Assembly: GCA_030651575.1 (NCBI GenBank)
Contig: JAUSFB010000032.1
Location: forward strand, 582,001-646,000
Length of the DNA stretch: 64,000 bases
DNA from: Phaeospirillum sp.
GTDB lineage: Bacteria > Pseudomonadota > Alphaproteobacteria > Rhodospirillales > Magnetospirillaceae
Direction: 5' to 3'
The notes under the pieces are model-generated. The model did not search any database and was not told the origin of the DNA. It saw nothing but the letters and a program-made list of their open reading frames with translations. Positions 29,616 to 37,178 of this stretch are shown here, piece after piece. Each line of letters opens with the position of its first letter. Position 1 is the stretch's first letter. A program made the translations under genes and the position numbers.

Positions 29616-29807
29616 CTAGAACTCCGCCCACTCCCCCTTGCCGTCGGAGGGAGCGCCAGTACCTGGCGGCCTCCATGCGCAGTTTGTCTATGGCGTTCTG
29701 CTTGAACACCTGGACGGCCCGGGCCATGGCGCCAGCAAACCGACCATCAGGCTATTGATCGCCACCACCAAGATGACATGGGTGGGCGTGACCTCGGGCG
29801 CGGACAT
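29616..29807 (-). pseudogene. Remnant of a methyl-accepting chemotaxis protein gene
   Basis: Three chemoreceptor fragments are packed into 190 bp of the minus strand in mixed frames. From 29807: a start and membrane helix (HVILVVAINSLMVGLLA). From 29727, in another frame: MARAVQVFKQNAIDKLRMEA, which is the typical end of a HAMP linker in alphaproteobacterial receptors. Near 29660-29616, back in the first frame: a tail ending GKGEWAEF and TAG, the usual C-terminal CheR/CheB-docking type of tail. The whole signalling hairpin (about 1 kb) is gone. This looks like a gene collapsed by internal deletions. The rest of the 466-bp gap to 30036 holds no gene that I can see. Confidence 0.6.
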
Positions 29808-30036
29808 CGATAATGGGAACGGTGAATATCGGACAATGATTCCGAGCGGTTACAATTTAGGTAGGGACACAACCTGGACTTTCCTCATATTACCGTCGAG
29901 AAACTCCACCGCCAACCCACGACTCGATTCACCGGCTCGCGCGGTCATGAATATAAGGGCTGCGGTTAATTCACTTGGCCTAGCCCCGGCGGCGAGTCAC
30001 CATGCCTTCCCGCTTTCGTCCAGCAGTCCGAGTCCA

Positions 30037-31206
30037 ATGAAAAAAGATACCAGGATCCTCCACGCCGGCCGCCACCCCGAAAAGTTCCACGGCGCGGTCA
30101 ATCCGCCGGTCTACCATGCCTCCACCATATTGCACGCCTCGGTGGCGGCCATGGAAAAGAGCGGCAAGACGCCGTTCGAAGGGGTGCGCTATGGCCGCTT
30201 CGGAACGCCGACCACCTTTGCCCTGGAAGAGGCGATCGCCGAGTTGGAGGGCGGCCATCGCACGGTGGCGACCTCCTCCGGGCTGGCGGCGATCACCGGG
30301 GCGCTGATGGCGTTCCTGAAGACCGGCGACCACCTGCTGATGGTCGACACCGCCTATTTCCCCACCCGCAAATTCTGCGACGAGGTGCTGAAGGGGCTGG
30401 GGATCGAGACCACCTATTACGACCCGCTGATCGGCGCCGGCGTCAAGGCGCTGATGCGGCCCACCACCAAGGTGGTGTTCACCGAAAGCCCCGGCTCGCT
30501 GACCTTCGAGGTCCAAGACATTCCGGCCATCACCGAGGTCGCCCATGCCGGCGGCGCCGTCGTGATGCTGGACAACACCTGGGGGGTTCTGACCTTCCAG
30601 CCCTTCACCAAGGGCGTCGATATCTCGATCCAGGCCGCCACCAAATATATCGTCGGCCATGCCGACGCCATGCTGGGCAGCATCACCGCCGCCACTCCGG
30701 AACTGTGGCTGACGGTAAAGAATTCGGTGGCCACCTTTGGCCACAGCCCGGGCTCGGAGGAAATGTATCTCGGCCTGCGCGGCCTGCGGACCCTGGCGGT
30801 GCGCCTGCGCCAGCACGCCGCCACCGCCATGCGGCTGACCACCTGGCTGCAAGGCCGGCCCGAGGTCGACCGGGTGCTGTATCCGCCGCTGCCGTCGGAC
30901 CCCGGCCACGCCTTGTGGCTGCGGGATTTCTCTGGCGGCTGCGGCCTGTTCGGGGTGATCCTGAAGCCCGCCGCCAAGCCGGCGGTCGATGCCATGCTGG
31001 ACGGGTACGAGCATTTCAAGCTGGGCTTTTCCTGGGGCGGGTTCGAGAGTCTGGTGATTCCCACCTCCGGCCACTCCATCATCCGCACCGCGTCCGAATG
31101 GAAACCGGCCGGACCGTCCTTACGCTTCCACGCCGGTCTCGAAGACGCCTCCGACCTGCAAGCCGATCTGGAACAAGGCTTCGAGCGACTGAAACAGGCA
31201 AGCTGA
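30037..31206 (+). CDS. metC: Cystathionine beta-lyase-like PLP enzyme (Cys/Met metabolism family)
   Basis: A 389-residue fold-type I PLP enzyme. RYGRFGTPTTFALEEAIAELEGG, the cofactor loop TSSGLAAITGAL, VMLDNTWG (PLP Asp) and the Schiff-base lysine in AATKYIVGHADAMLG identify the trans-sulfuration family, and GVRYGRFGTPTT plus the C-terminal SWGGFESL fit MetC-like cystathionine beta-lyases, which make homocysteine from cystathionine. Start ATG 30037 (MKKDTRILHAG) has no good ribosome site, and the frame stays open upstream to 29638 without family similarity. Closely followed by the DUF1007 gene. Confidence 0.87.
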   Translation: MKKDTRILHAGRHPEKFHGAVNPPVYHASTILHASVAAMEKSGKTPFEGVRYGRFGTPTTFALEEAIAELEGGHRTVATSSGLAAITGALMAFLKTGDHLLMVDTAYFPTRKFCDEVLKGLGIETTYYDPLIGAGVKALMRPTTKVVFTESPGSLTFEVQDIPAITEVAHAGGAVVMLDNTWGVLTFQPFTKGVDISIQAATKYIVGHADAMLGSITAATPELWLTVKNSVATFGHSPGSEEMYLGLRGLRTLAVRLRQHAATAMRLTTWLQGRPEVDRVLYPPLPSDPGHALWLRDFSGGCGLFGVILKPAAKPAVDAMLDGYEHFKLGFSWGGFESLVIPTSGHSIIRTASEWKPAGPSLRFHAGLEDASDLQADLEQGFERLKQAS

Positions 31207-31207
31207 G

Positions 31208-31801
31208 ATGCGGCGCCGTCGTCTTCTATCGGTCCTCGCCCTGCTCGTCCTGCTGACATCCACGCCCGCCCAGGCCCATCCCCATGTCATGGTGGACGTC
31301 CACGCCCTGGTCGAGTTCAAGGACGGCAAGATCGTCAGCCTGTATATGGGTTGGAAGTTCGACCCGGTCTTCAGCACATCCATGCTGGCGGATTTCGACA
31401 AGAACAAGAATGGCAGGCTCGACCCCGCCGAGATCAAGGATCTCGAACGCGAAGCATTTCGCGACACCAAGGAGCAAGGGCACTTCACCTATGCCAAGAT
31501 CGGCGACACGCCGATCAAATGGCCCGACGCCACCGCATTCCAGGTAATGGGGGTCAAGGACTCCCTGCTCTACGCCTTCCGCCTTGGCCTGCCGGAGCCC
31601 GTCGATCCGCGTCAGACGCCGTTCGGCTTCACAACCTATGAAGAGACTTTCTACATCGACATGGACTTTCCCGACGACAAGGCCGTGACCCTGACCGGGC
31701 CGGGATCCGAGAAATGCCGGGCGGTCATCGCCCCCGATCTCGGCAACACCATCTTCGGCGGGGTGGTCACCCCAAAGCGAGCCACCATCACATGCGAGTG
31801 A
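31208..31801 (+). CDS. DUF1007 family periplasmic protein with an EF-hand-like loop
   Basis: A 197-residue exported protein: a signal peptide ends at AQA, and the mature protein starts HPHVMVDV, typical of DUF1007. A DKNKNGRLDPAEI segment at about residues 62-74 matches a calcium-binding EF-hand loop. DUF1007 proteins regularly sit next to NicO/RcnA-type transporters, as here, and are thought to help metal handling in the periplasm. It begins two bases after the metC stop and overlaps the next gene by ten bases. Confidence 0.85.
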   Translation: MRRRRLLSVLALLVLLTSTPAQAHPHVMVDVHALVEFKDGKIVSLYMGWKFDPVFSTSMLADFDKNKNGRLDPAEIKDLEREAFRDTKEQGHFTYAKIGDTPIKWPDATAFQVMGVKDSLLYAFRLGLPEPVDPRQTPFGFTTYEETFYIDMDFPDDKAVTLTGPGSEKCRAVIAPDLGNTIFGGVVTPKRATITCE

Positions 31802-32721
31802 TCCCGACCGCGATCCTGACACTTTTGCCATCGCTTGCCTCGGCCGCCCTGGTCCCCGGCGGCGGCGCGCCTATGGGCGGTGACCTGCCCGAGCCGCTGC
31901 GTTCGGTGGCCGGCTGGATCTTCGCCCTTCAACGCCAGTTGACCGGCGAGATGCGTCAGCACCTTGCCACCATGAAGGAAACCGGATCGTGGGAACCGGC
32001 CGCCGCCATCATGCTGGCCGCCTTCCTCTATGGCGTGTTCCATGCCGTCGGTCCCGGCCACGGCAAGGTGGTGATCGCCGGATGGTTCGCCACCCGGCGC
32101 GCCCGCATCGCCCACGGCCTTATGGCCAGCCTGATCGCCGCCATGGTGCAGTCGGCCTCGGCCATTGCCGTCGTCGCCGCGCTGGCCGGCCTGCTGGCGC
32201 TGGCCCCGCGCGAGGTGATGGCCAGCGCCGGCTGGCTGGAGGTCGCCTCCTACGCCATGATCACCGTGGTCGGCGTGGTGATCATCTGGCGGACCCTCGC
32301 TGGCAAGGGCTGTGGTCACGATCATCATCACCATGGCGAGGCCTGTCGCGACCATCACCACCATGCCCCCGCAACCACCCCGACCGCCGAGCGCAATGCC
32401 CTGTTCGCGGTGGCGGCTGCTGTCGGGTTTCGCCCCTGTTCCGGCGCCATCCTGGTCCTGCTGTTCACCCTGGCCAACAATATGTTCGCAGTCGGCATGC
32501 TGGCGACCTTCGCCATGGGCTTTGGCGTCGCCATCACCGTCGCCGCCATCGGGATGGGGGCGTTGGGTCTCAATCGCCTGATCGAACGGGGCTTTGCCGG
32601 CAGCACCCTGGGAACTCGCCTGCGCACCGGCCTTGCCCTGACGGGGGCCGGCCTCATTACCCTGATGGGACTCGCTCTGCTGGCGGGGGCCATAATCGAC
32701 GGCCCGACCCTAAGCGGATAA
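31792..32721 (+). CDS. NicO/RcnA-type nickel-cobalt transporter
   Basis: A 309-residue membrane protein. Six or so hydrophobic helices are visible. Hallmarks are FHAVGPGHGKVVIAG in the first half and GFRPCSGAILVLLF in the second, the HxxxxxxHG and RPC motifs of the NicO family. A histidine-rich cytoplasmic loop (HDHHHHGEACRDHHHH, about residues 176-191) suggests metal binding, as in RcnA exporters. It begins inside the end of the DUF1007 gene, so the two proteins are translated together. Direction of transport cannot be told from sequence. Confidence 0.88.
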   Translation: MRVIPTAILTLLPSLASAALVPGGGAPMGGDLPEPLRSVAGWIFALQRQLTGEMRQHLATMKETGSWEPAAAIMLAAFLYGVFHAVGPGHGKVVIAGWFATRRARIAHGLMASLIAAMVQSASAIAVVAALAGLLALAPREVMASAGWLEVASYAMITVVGVVIIWRTLAGKGCGHDHHHHGEACRDHHHHAPATTPTAERNALFAVAAAVGFRPCSGAILVLLFTLANNMFAVGMLATFAMGFGVAITVAAIGMGALGLNRLIERGFAGSTLGTRLRTGLALTGAGLITLMGLALLAGAIIDGPTLSG

Positions 32722-32850
32722 CGTCCTTTCGTATAAACACCTATTCATGACGGTGCAAAGGTACTAATGGTCCCGCCCGATTGTCCGCATACAAAATATG
32801 GGATATGGTTCAATCAATGGATGGTGGATCAAGCTTAACGGGAGACTCCC

Positions 32851-33582
32851 ATGTCACCCCTGGACTGCTCGAACTCAGCGCTTTTGGTAAAAAACCACAA
32901 GAAGGTCACGTACCGCTTCTTCGCCTCGACGGACCGGCCGCTGGCCGTCGATCTGGCGTTCGACGCCAAGACCTACCGCCTTGCCATACCAGATGACGCC
33001 CCCCGGCCGGAATGGGCGCGGCTGGCCAATAATCGCTGCTCCAATTGCACCTTGTCCACCGATTGCGACTATTGCCCGGCGGCATTGGGCATCGCCATGT
33101 TCCTGCCGCTGTTCGAAAGCCGCGTTTCCCACGAAAAGGCGGTGATCGAGGTCGAGACGCCTCAGCGCACCATCGTATCGAAATCCACCTTTCAGACCGG
33201 CATGGCCTCGCTGATCGGGCTGGTCTGCGCCACCTCCGGCTGCCCGCTGACCAAGTTCCTGCGACCGATGGCCCGCTTTCACACCCCGTTTTCCGATGAA
33301 CAGGAAACCCTGTACCGCTCGTTCTCCAGCTGGCTGCTGATGGCCTATGTCCAGCAGAAGATGGGCGGTGGAAGCCAGGCGATCTCCCTGGATGGGTTGA
33401 AGCACAAATACCAGGACCTGTCGGTGATGAACGCCTGTCTGGCCGAACGCCTGCGCAAGGGCGTCACCCGCGATGCGGCGTTGAACGCCGTCATCATCCT
33501 CGACCTGTTCGCCCAGATCGCCCCCGACAATATCGACGGCGGCTTCGAGGATATTCTGGACGCCTTTACGGTCGAGGACTGA
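32851..33582 (+). CDS. Conserved-looking unknown protein with a four-cysteine cluster
   Basis: A 243-residue soluble protein that I do not recognise with confidence. A cluster C63-x2-C66-x5-C72-x2-C75 (NRCSNCTLSTDCDYC) could bind zinc or an iron-sulfur centre. A second segment, VCATSGCPLTKFLRPMARFHTPF, holds two more cysteines. The N-terminal 50 residues look beta-rich, the C-terminal half helical. GGGAGA precedes the ATG. The 700-bp minus-strand frame on the other side is an antisense run-on of the decayed PAS-EAL gene, not a second gene. Codon use matches its neighbours. Confidence 0.75.
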   Translation: MSPLDCSNSALLVKNHKKVTYRFFASTDRPLAVDLAFDAKTYRLAIPDDAPRPEWARLANNRCSNCTLSTDCDYCPAALGIAMFLPLFESRVSHEKAVIEVETPQRTIVSKSTFQTGMASLIGLVCATSGCPLTKFLRPMARFHTPFSDEQETLYRSFSSWLLMAYVQQKMGGGSQAISLDGLKHKYQDLSVMNACLAERLRKGVTRDAALNAVIILDLFAQIAPDNIDGGFEDILDAFTVED

Positions 33583-33610
33583 AGCCGGAGAACCAAAATG
33601 CCCTCGCCGG

Positions 33611-34993
33611 TCAGGCACCTCCCCCGCCTGGACCGGGAACCGCTGCCCCAGCATGGCCAGCGCCTCGGCCAGCACGACTGGCCGGCTGAACAGGTATCCC
33701 TGGGCGATGTCGCAATTGATGGCGGCCAGATGGCCCAGCTGCTCGGCGGTCTCCACCCCTTCGGCAATGACCTCCAGCCCCAGGCCGGACGCCATGGCGA
33801 CGATGGTTTCCACCAGCACCTTGCGCTCCTGGCGCTCCAGCATCCCGATCAGGAACGAGCGGTCGATCTTCAAGGTGTCGAAGGGGAAACGCTCCAGATA
33901 ACTAAGGGAAGAATAGCCGGTGCCGAAGTCGTCGATGGACAGGCGCACCCCCATCTCGCCCAGGGAGCGCAGCAAAATATCCACATCGCCACGCTCGGCC
34001 AGCAGCAGCCCCTCAGTGATTTCCAGTTCCAGATTGGCCGCAGGCAAGCCGGCCCCGGTCAGCGCCACACGGACATCGTCGATGAAGCCGACGTCCTGAA
34101 ACTGGCGCGGCGATACGTTGACGCAGACTCTGACGTCGCCGTGGCCGGTCATCTCCGCATGGGCGGAGTTCACATACTGAACGATCCCGTCGGCGTTGAC
34201 CACCGCCACCGGGCTCTGCTCCACCGCCTGAGACAGCAGCCGCACCGATTCCTCGGCCTGCTTGCGCTGGGTCAGGTCGTGAATCGCCGTAACCCGGACC
34301 GACTTTTCCCCCATCCAGCTGTGCTTGGAATAGATCTCCATGGGAAAGATGGAGCCATCCTTGCGCAGACCACGAACCTCATAGGGGTCCTCGTATTGCA
34401 GACGGACCATCTCCTTGGCGCGGGGAATATCGCGCGGATCGATGACGTCCCAGGCCCACATCTGGAGAAACTCGTCCCGCGAATAGCGGAACATGGCCTC
34501 GAAGGCATGATTGAAGTCGATGATCTTGCCCTGGTAGTGGATGCAGATGGCCTCGGTGGCCACATCCGACAGGCGGCGGAAGCGGTCCTCGCTGTCCTCC
34601 AGGGTCTTGCGGGTCTTCCAGTACTCGGTAATCCCCCTGGATACCCAGGAACTCATCGGATGGGCCTATCAGACTGCAAGCGTTCACCACCGCCCAGATG
34701 GTCCCGCCATCCTTGCGCAGCAGTTCCACCTCGACGGCGACGGCGCTGCCCTGGCCGGCACGAACGTCCTTGACGATCCGGGATCGCTCCTCCGGACGGA
34801 CGTAAAGCCCCCCGGCGGCCATCCCGATCATTTCATCGACCGAATAACCAAGCTGTCGGCTGGCGTTGGAAGACACCCAAACCAGCCGGCCACTCTGATC
34901 TGTACGAAAGAATACCTCGGGAAGGCGATCGAGAAGGACCGGCAGCAAATCGACGGGCAGCGAAGCAAGCGCCCGCTCGGATAAAGTGTCCAT
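33611..34993 (-). pseudogene. PAS-PAS-EAL signalling protein gene, frameshifted and internally deleted
   Basis: Starts at ATG 34993 after GGGAGG (MDTLSERALASLP) with a PAS domain. At a run of five G (plus-strand C 34633-34637) the frame breaks: losing one G would join LGIQG to ITEYWKTRKTLEDSEDRFRRL. A second and third PAS follow, but the last stops at AHAEMTG and jumps straight into the middle of an EAL domain (HGDVRVCVNVSPRQF). The whole GGDEF domain and the first third of the EAL domain, including the EAL glutamate, are missing. ELEITE, DDFGTGYSSL, LKIDRS and EGVET remain. The downstream frame runs on to 32875, antisense to the four-cysteine gene; a one-base shift near another G5 run would give a natural TGA at 33611. 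I read it as a dead c-di-GMP gene. Confidence 0.72.
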
Positions 34994-35158
34994 ATATGCC
35001 TCCCAGCCGACGATGCGATTATCTCGCAATCTTGATCTTGTTAAATTTCAATAGGTTTCAGTCTACTGTTCCCCCGATTCCTTCTCCACTGCAACAGCGC
35101 AATACCGTCCCCTACTTCGGCACCCATTCCCCATACTTTAGATCACGCCGCATCACGA

Positions 35159-35335
35159 TCAATCACTGAGCTTCTTTCCATCGAGGCCTTCTTTCTTCTT
35201 TTCCGCAAGCTTGCGGGCCACTTCGGCCTCTGCCCGCTTGCGACCGAACAGCACCCGGTTGTTCGACGCCTCGACCTCCGCGGCGACACGATTCTTAGCC
35301 TTGCGATAGTGGTTCAGATTAACGATTTCGGCCAT
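35159..35335 (-). CDS. DUF4169 family small basic protein
   Basis: A 58-residue, charged, helical protein: MAEIVNLNHYRKAKNRVAAE, then FGRKRAEAEVARKLAE and a terminal LDGKKL. That pattern fits DUF4169, a small alphaproteobacterial family without known function. AAGGGAG lies before the ATG at 35335; the frame is open to 35407 but without similarity. It lies between the decayed PAS-EAL gene and tRNA-Asp. Confidence 0.8.
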   Translation of the reverse strand: MAEIVNLNHYRKAKNRVAAEVEASNNRVLFGRKRAEAEVARKLAEKKKEGLDGKKLSD

Positions 35336-35459
35336 GGCCAAACTCCCTTTTTCCAGGCTCGCGCCAAGCTTAACGCGGATCAATCTTTCCGCCGAAGTGT
35401 TTTCCATACGAATCAGGCTTGCACCGTAAAGATCCGCCTGCTATATCACCGGCCCTCGC

Positions 35460-35536
35460 GCGGGTGTAGCTCAGTTGGTCAGAGCGCCGGCCTGTCACGC
35501 CGGAGGTCGCGGGTTCGAGCCCCGTCACTCGCGCCA
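35460..35536 (+). tRNA. tRNA-Asp (anticodon GTC)
   Basis: A full cloverleaf: acceptor arms GCGGGTG and CACTCGC (one G-U pair), D-arm with AGCTCAGTTGGTCAGAGC, anticodon stem GCCGG / CCGGA region with CTGTCAC giving GTC, T-arm GCGGGTTCGAGCCCCGT, discriminator G and an encoded CCA at 35534-35536. Confidence 0.96.
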
Positions 35537-35896
35537 TTTATCCCTACCCTATATATATGGACCAACCGCTTGCCGTTTCGGCAGGCGGGCGGATGCGTTT
35601 TGTCCCCTCCCTGTAACGGCACCGCGCACCTGCACAAATATTCGCCAACAACAAATTGTGCGTTATTTTTGTGCGGATTGGCCGGCACTGCGGTGTGCCC
35701 CCGCGACATGCCTTTTTTTTAGGCTGAATATCGCGACATTCAGCCCATATATTATACATTCAGCCCCGGCCGTAGCGGCAACAATGAGCCATATCGTTGA
35801 AATTGAACAACATTTTAAAGCATGCTCATATGGCATACGAATTGAATGCGCCGGACCATCTTATGGCGACAGCAGCCTTTATGACTGGGGATTAAA
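35537..35896. promoter_or_regulatory. AT-rich 360-bp leader of the ammonium transporter gene with nested repeats
   Basis: No gene is seen here. It is clearly more AT-rich than the surroundings. GGCTGAAT (35722-35729) and ATTCAGCC (35738-35745) form a perfect 8-bp inverted repeat around ATCGCGAC; ATTCAGCC recurs at 35758-35765, exactly 20 bp on. CGCGACAT occurs at 35702-35709 and 35732-35739, 30 bp apart. A GGCAC-N6-GTGCC palindrome lies near 35684-35699. These could be operators for nitrogen or other control of amt, but no known consensus fits exactly. Confidence 0.45.
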
Positions 35897-37177
35897 ATGG
35901 AGACGACGAAGACCGGCGTAGATGTACTGTTCGTCCTTTTAGGTGCGGCGATGGTCCTGGCGATGCACGCCGGCTTTGCCTTCCTTGAGGTCGGGACGGT
36001 CCGTAAAAAGAATCAGGTCAATGCCCTGGTAAAGATCATTTCCGACTTCGCCATCTCGACCATTGCCTATTTTTTCGTCGGATACTCGGTCGCCTACGGC
36101 ACCAGCTTCCTGGTCGGCGCCGATGTGCTGGTCGGAAAGACCGGCAGCAGCTTTGGTCCCCAGGGCTATGACCTGGTGAAGTTCTTCTTCCTGGCCACCT
36201 TCGCCGCCGCCATTCCGGCCATCGTTTCGGGCGGCATCGCCGAACGCGCCAAGTTCAACACCCAATTGATGGCGACGGCAATTCTGGTCGGGCTGGTCTA
36301 CCCTATCTTCGAGGGCATGGTGTGGGGAACCCGGTTCGGCTTCCAGGACACGATGAAGGCGATGTTCGGTCTGGCCTTCCACGACTTCGCCGGTTCGGTG
36401 GTGGTCCATGCGGTCGGCGGCTGGATCGGGCTTGCCGCGGTGCTGCTGCTGGGGGCTCGCCTCGGCCGTTACCGCAAGAATGGCAAACTGGTGGCGGTGC
36501 CGCCGTCCAATATTCCGTTCCTGGCCCTGGGCGCCTGGATTCTCTCGGTGGGCTGGTTCGGCTTCAACGTCATGAGCGCCCAGACCATCGCCGATATTTC
36601 CGGTCTGGTGGCCATCAACTCGCTGATGGCCATGGTCGGCGGCATCGTCTCGGCTCTGGTGGTCGGCCGTAACGACCCCGGCTTCGTCCATAACGGCGCC
36701 TTGGCCGGTCTGGTGGCCGTATGCGCCGGCTCGGACGTGATGCACCCCATCGGCGCCCTGGCGACCGGCGTCATGGCCGGCGCCATCTTCGTATGGCTGT
36801 TCAACCTGTGTCAGAACAAGCTGCGCCTCGACGACGTCTTGGGTGTTTGGGCGCTGCACGGCATGTGCGGCTTCATGGGCGGCATCGCCTGCGGCGTGTT
36901 CGGCCAGGAATCTCTCGGCGGCCTGGGCGGGGTCAGCCTGATGTCGCAGGTGGTCGGGTCGGTGACCGGGGCCGCATTCGGTCTGGCCGGCGGCTTGGCG
37001 GTCTATGGCGGTCTCAAGCTGGCCTTCGGCATCCGCCTGTCCGACGAAGAGGAATTCGCCGGCGCCGACCTGTCGATCCACCAGATCGGGGCCTATCCGG
37101 AAGAGGCGACCACCATGCACGACGATGGTCTGGCCATGTCGGTCCATGCCTCCAACGGCCCCAAGCGGGTGGCTTGA
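35897..37177 (+). CDS. amt: Ammonium transporter, Amt/MEP/Rh family
   Basis: A 426-residue inner-membrane protein with about eleven hydrophobic helices and no cleaved signal. Signatures include GFAFLEVGTVRKKN, the conserved ALVKIISDFAIS, DFAGSVVVHAVGG with one of the twin-histidine pore residues, and WALHGMCGFMGGIACG with the other. It conducts NH3/NH4+ and is normally under nitrogen control through a PII protein, but no glnK gene is adjacent. The start at 35897 follows a GGGG stretch. Its stop lies one base from the end of the convergent chemosensory operon. Confidence 0.93.
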   Translation: METTKTGVDVLFVLLGAAMVLAMHAGFAFLEVGTVRKKNQVNALVKIISDFAISTIAYFFVGYSVAYGTSFLVGADVLVGKTGSSFGPQGYDLVKFFFLATFAAAIPAIVSGGIAERAKFNTQLMATAILVGLVYPIFEGMVWGTRFGFQDTMKAMFGLAFHDFAGSVVVHAVGGWIGLAAVLLLGARLGRYRKNGKLVAVPPSNIPFLALGAWILSVGWFGFNVMSAQTIADISGLVAINSLMAMVGGIVSALVVGRNDPGFVHNGALAGLVAVCAGSDVMHPIGALATGVMAGAIFVWLFNLCQNKLRLDDVLGVWALHGMCGFMGGIACGVFGQESLGGLGGVSLMSQVVGSVTGAAFGLAGGLAVYGGLKLAFGIRLSDEEEFAGADLSIHQIGAYPEEATTMHDDGLAMSVHASNGPKRVA

Positions 37178-37178
37178 G

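Noticed and set aside
29638-30036. N-terminal extension of the cystathionine beta-lyase frame
   Set aside because: The extra 133 codons are antisense to the chemoreceptor remnant and AT-rich spacer, with no similarity to the enzyme family, which starts at 30037.
32875-33610. Minus-strand frame continuing from the PAS-EAL gene for 735 bp
   Set aside because: It is fully antisense to the four-cysteine protein gene, has no domain similarity after the EAL end, and is explained by a missed stop at 33611.
35684-35699. Possible NtrC or sigma-54 site before amt
   Set aside because: The GGCAC-N6-GTGCC element has one base less than the NtrC consensus, and the GG-GC spacing for a -24/-12 promoter is 11 rather than 10.
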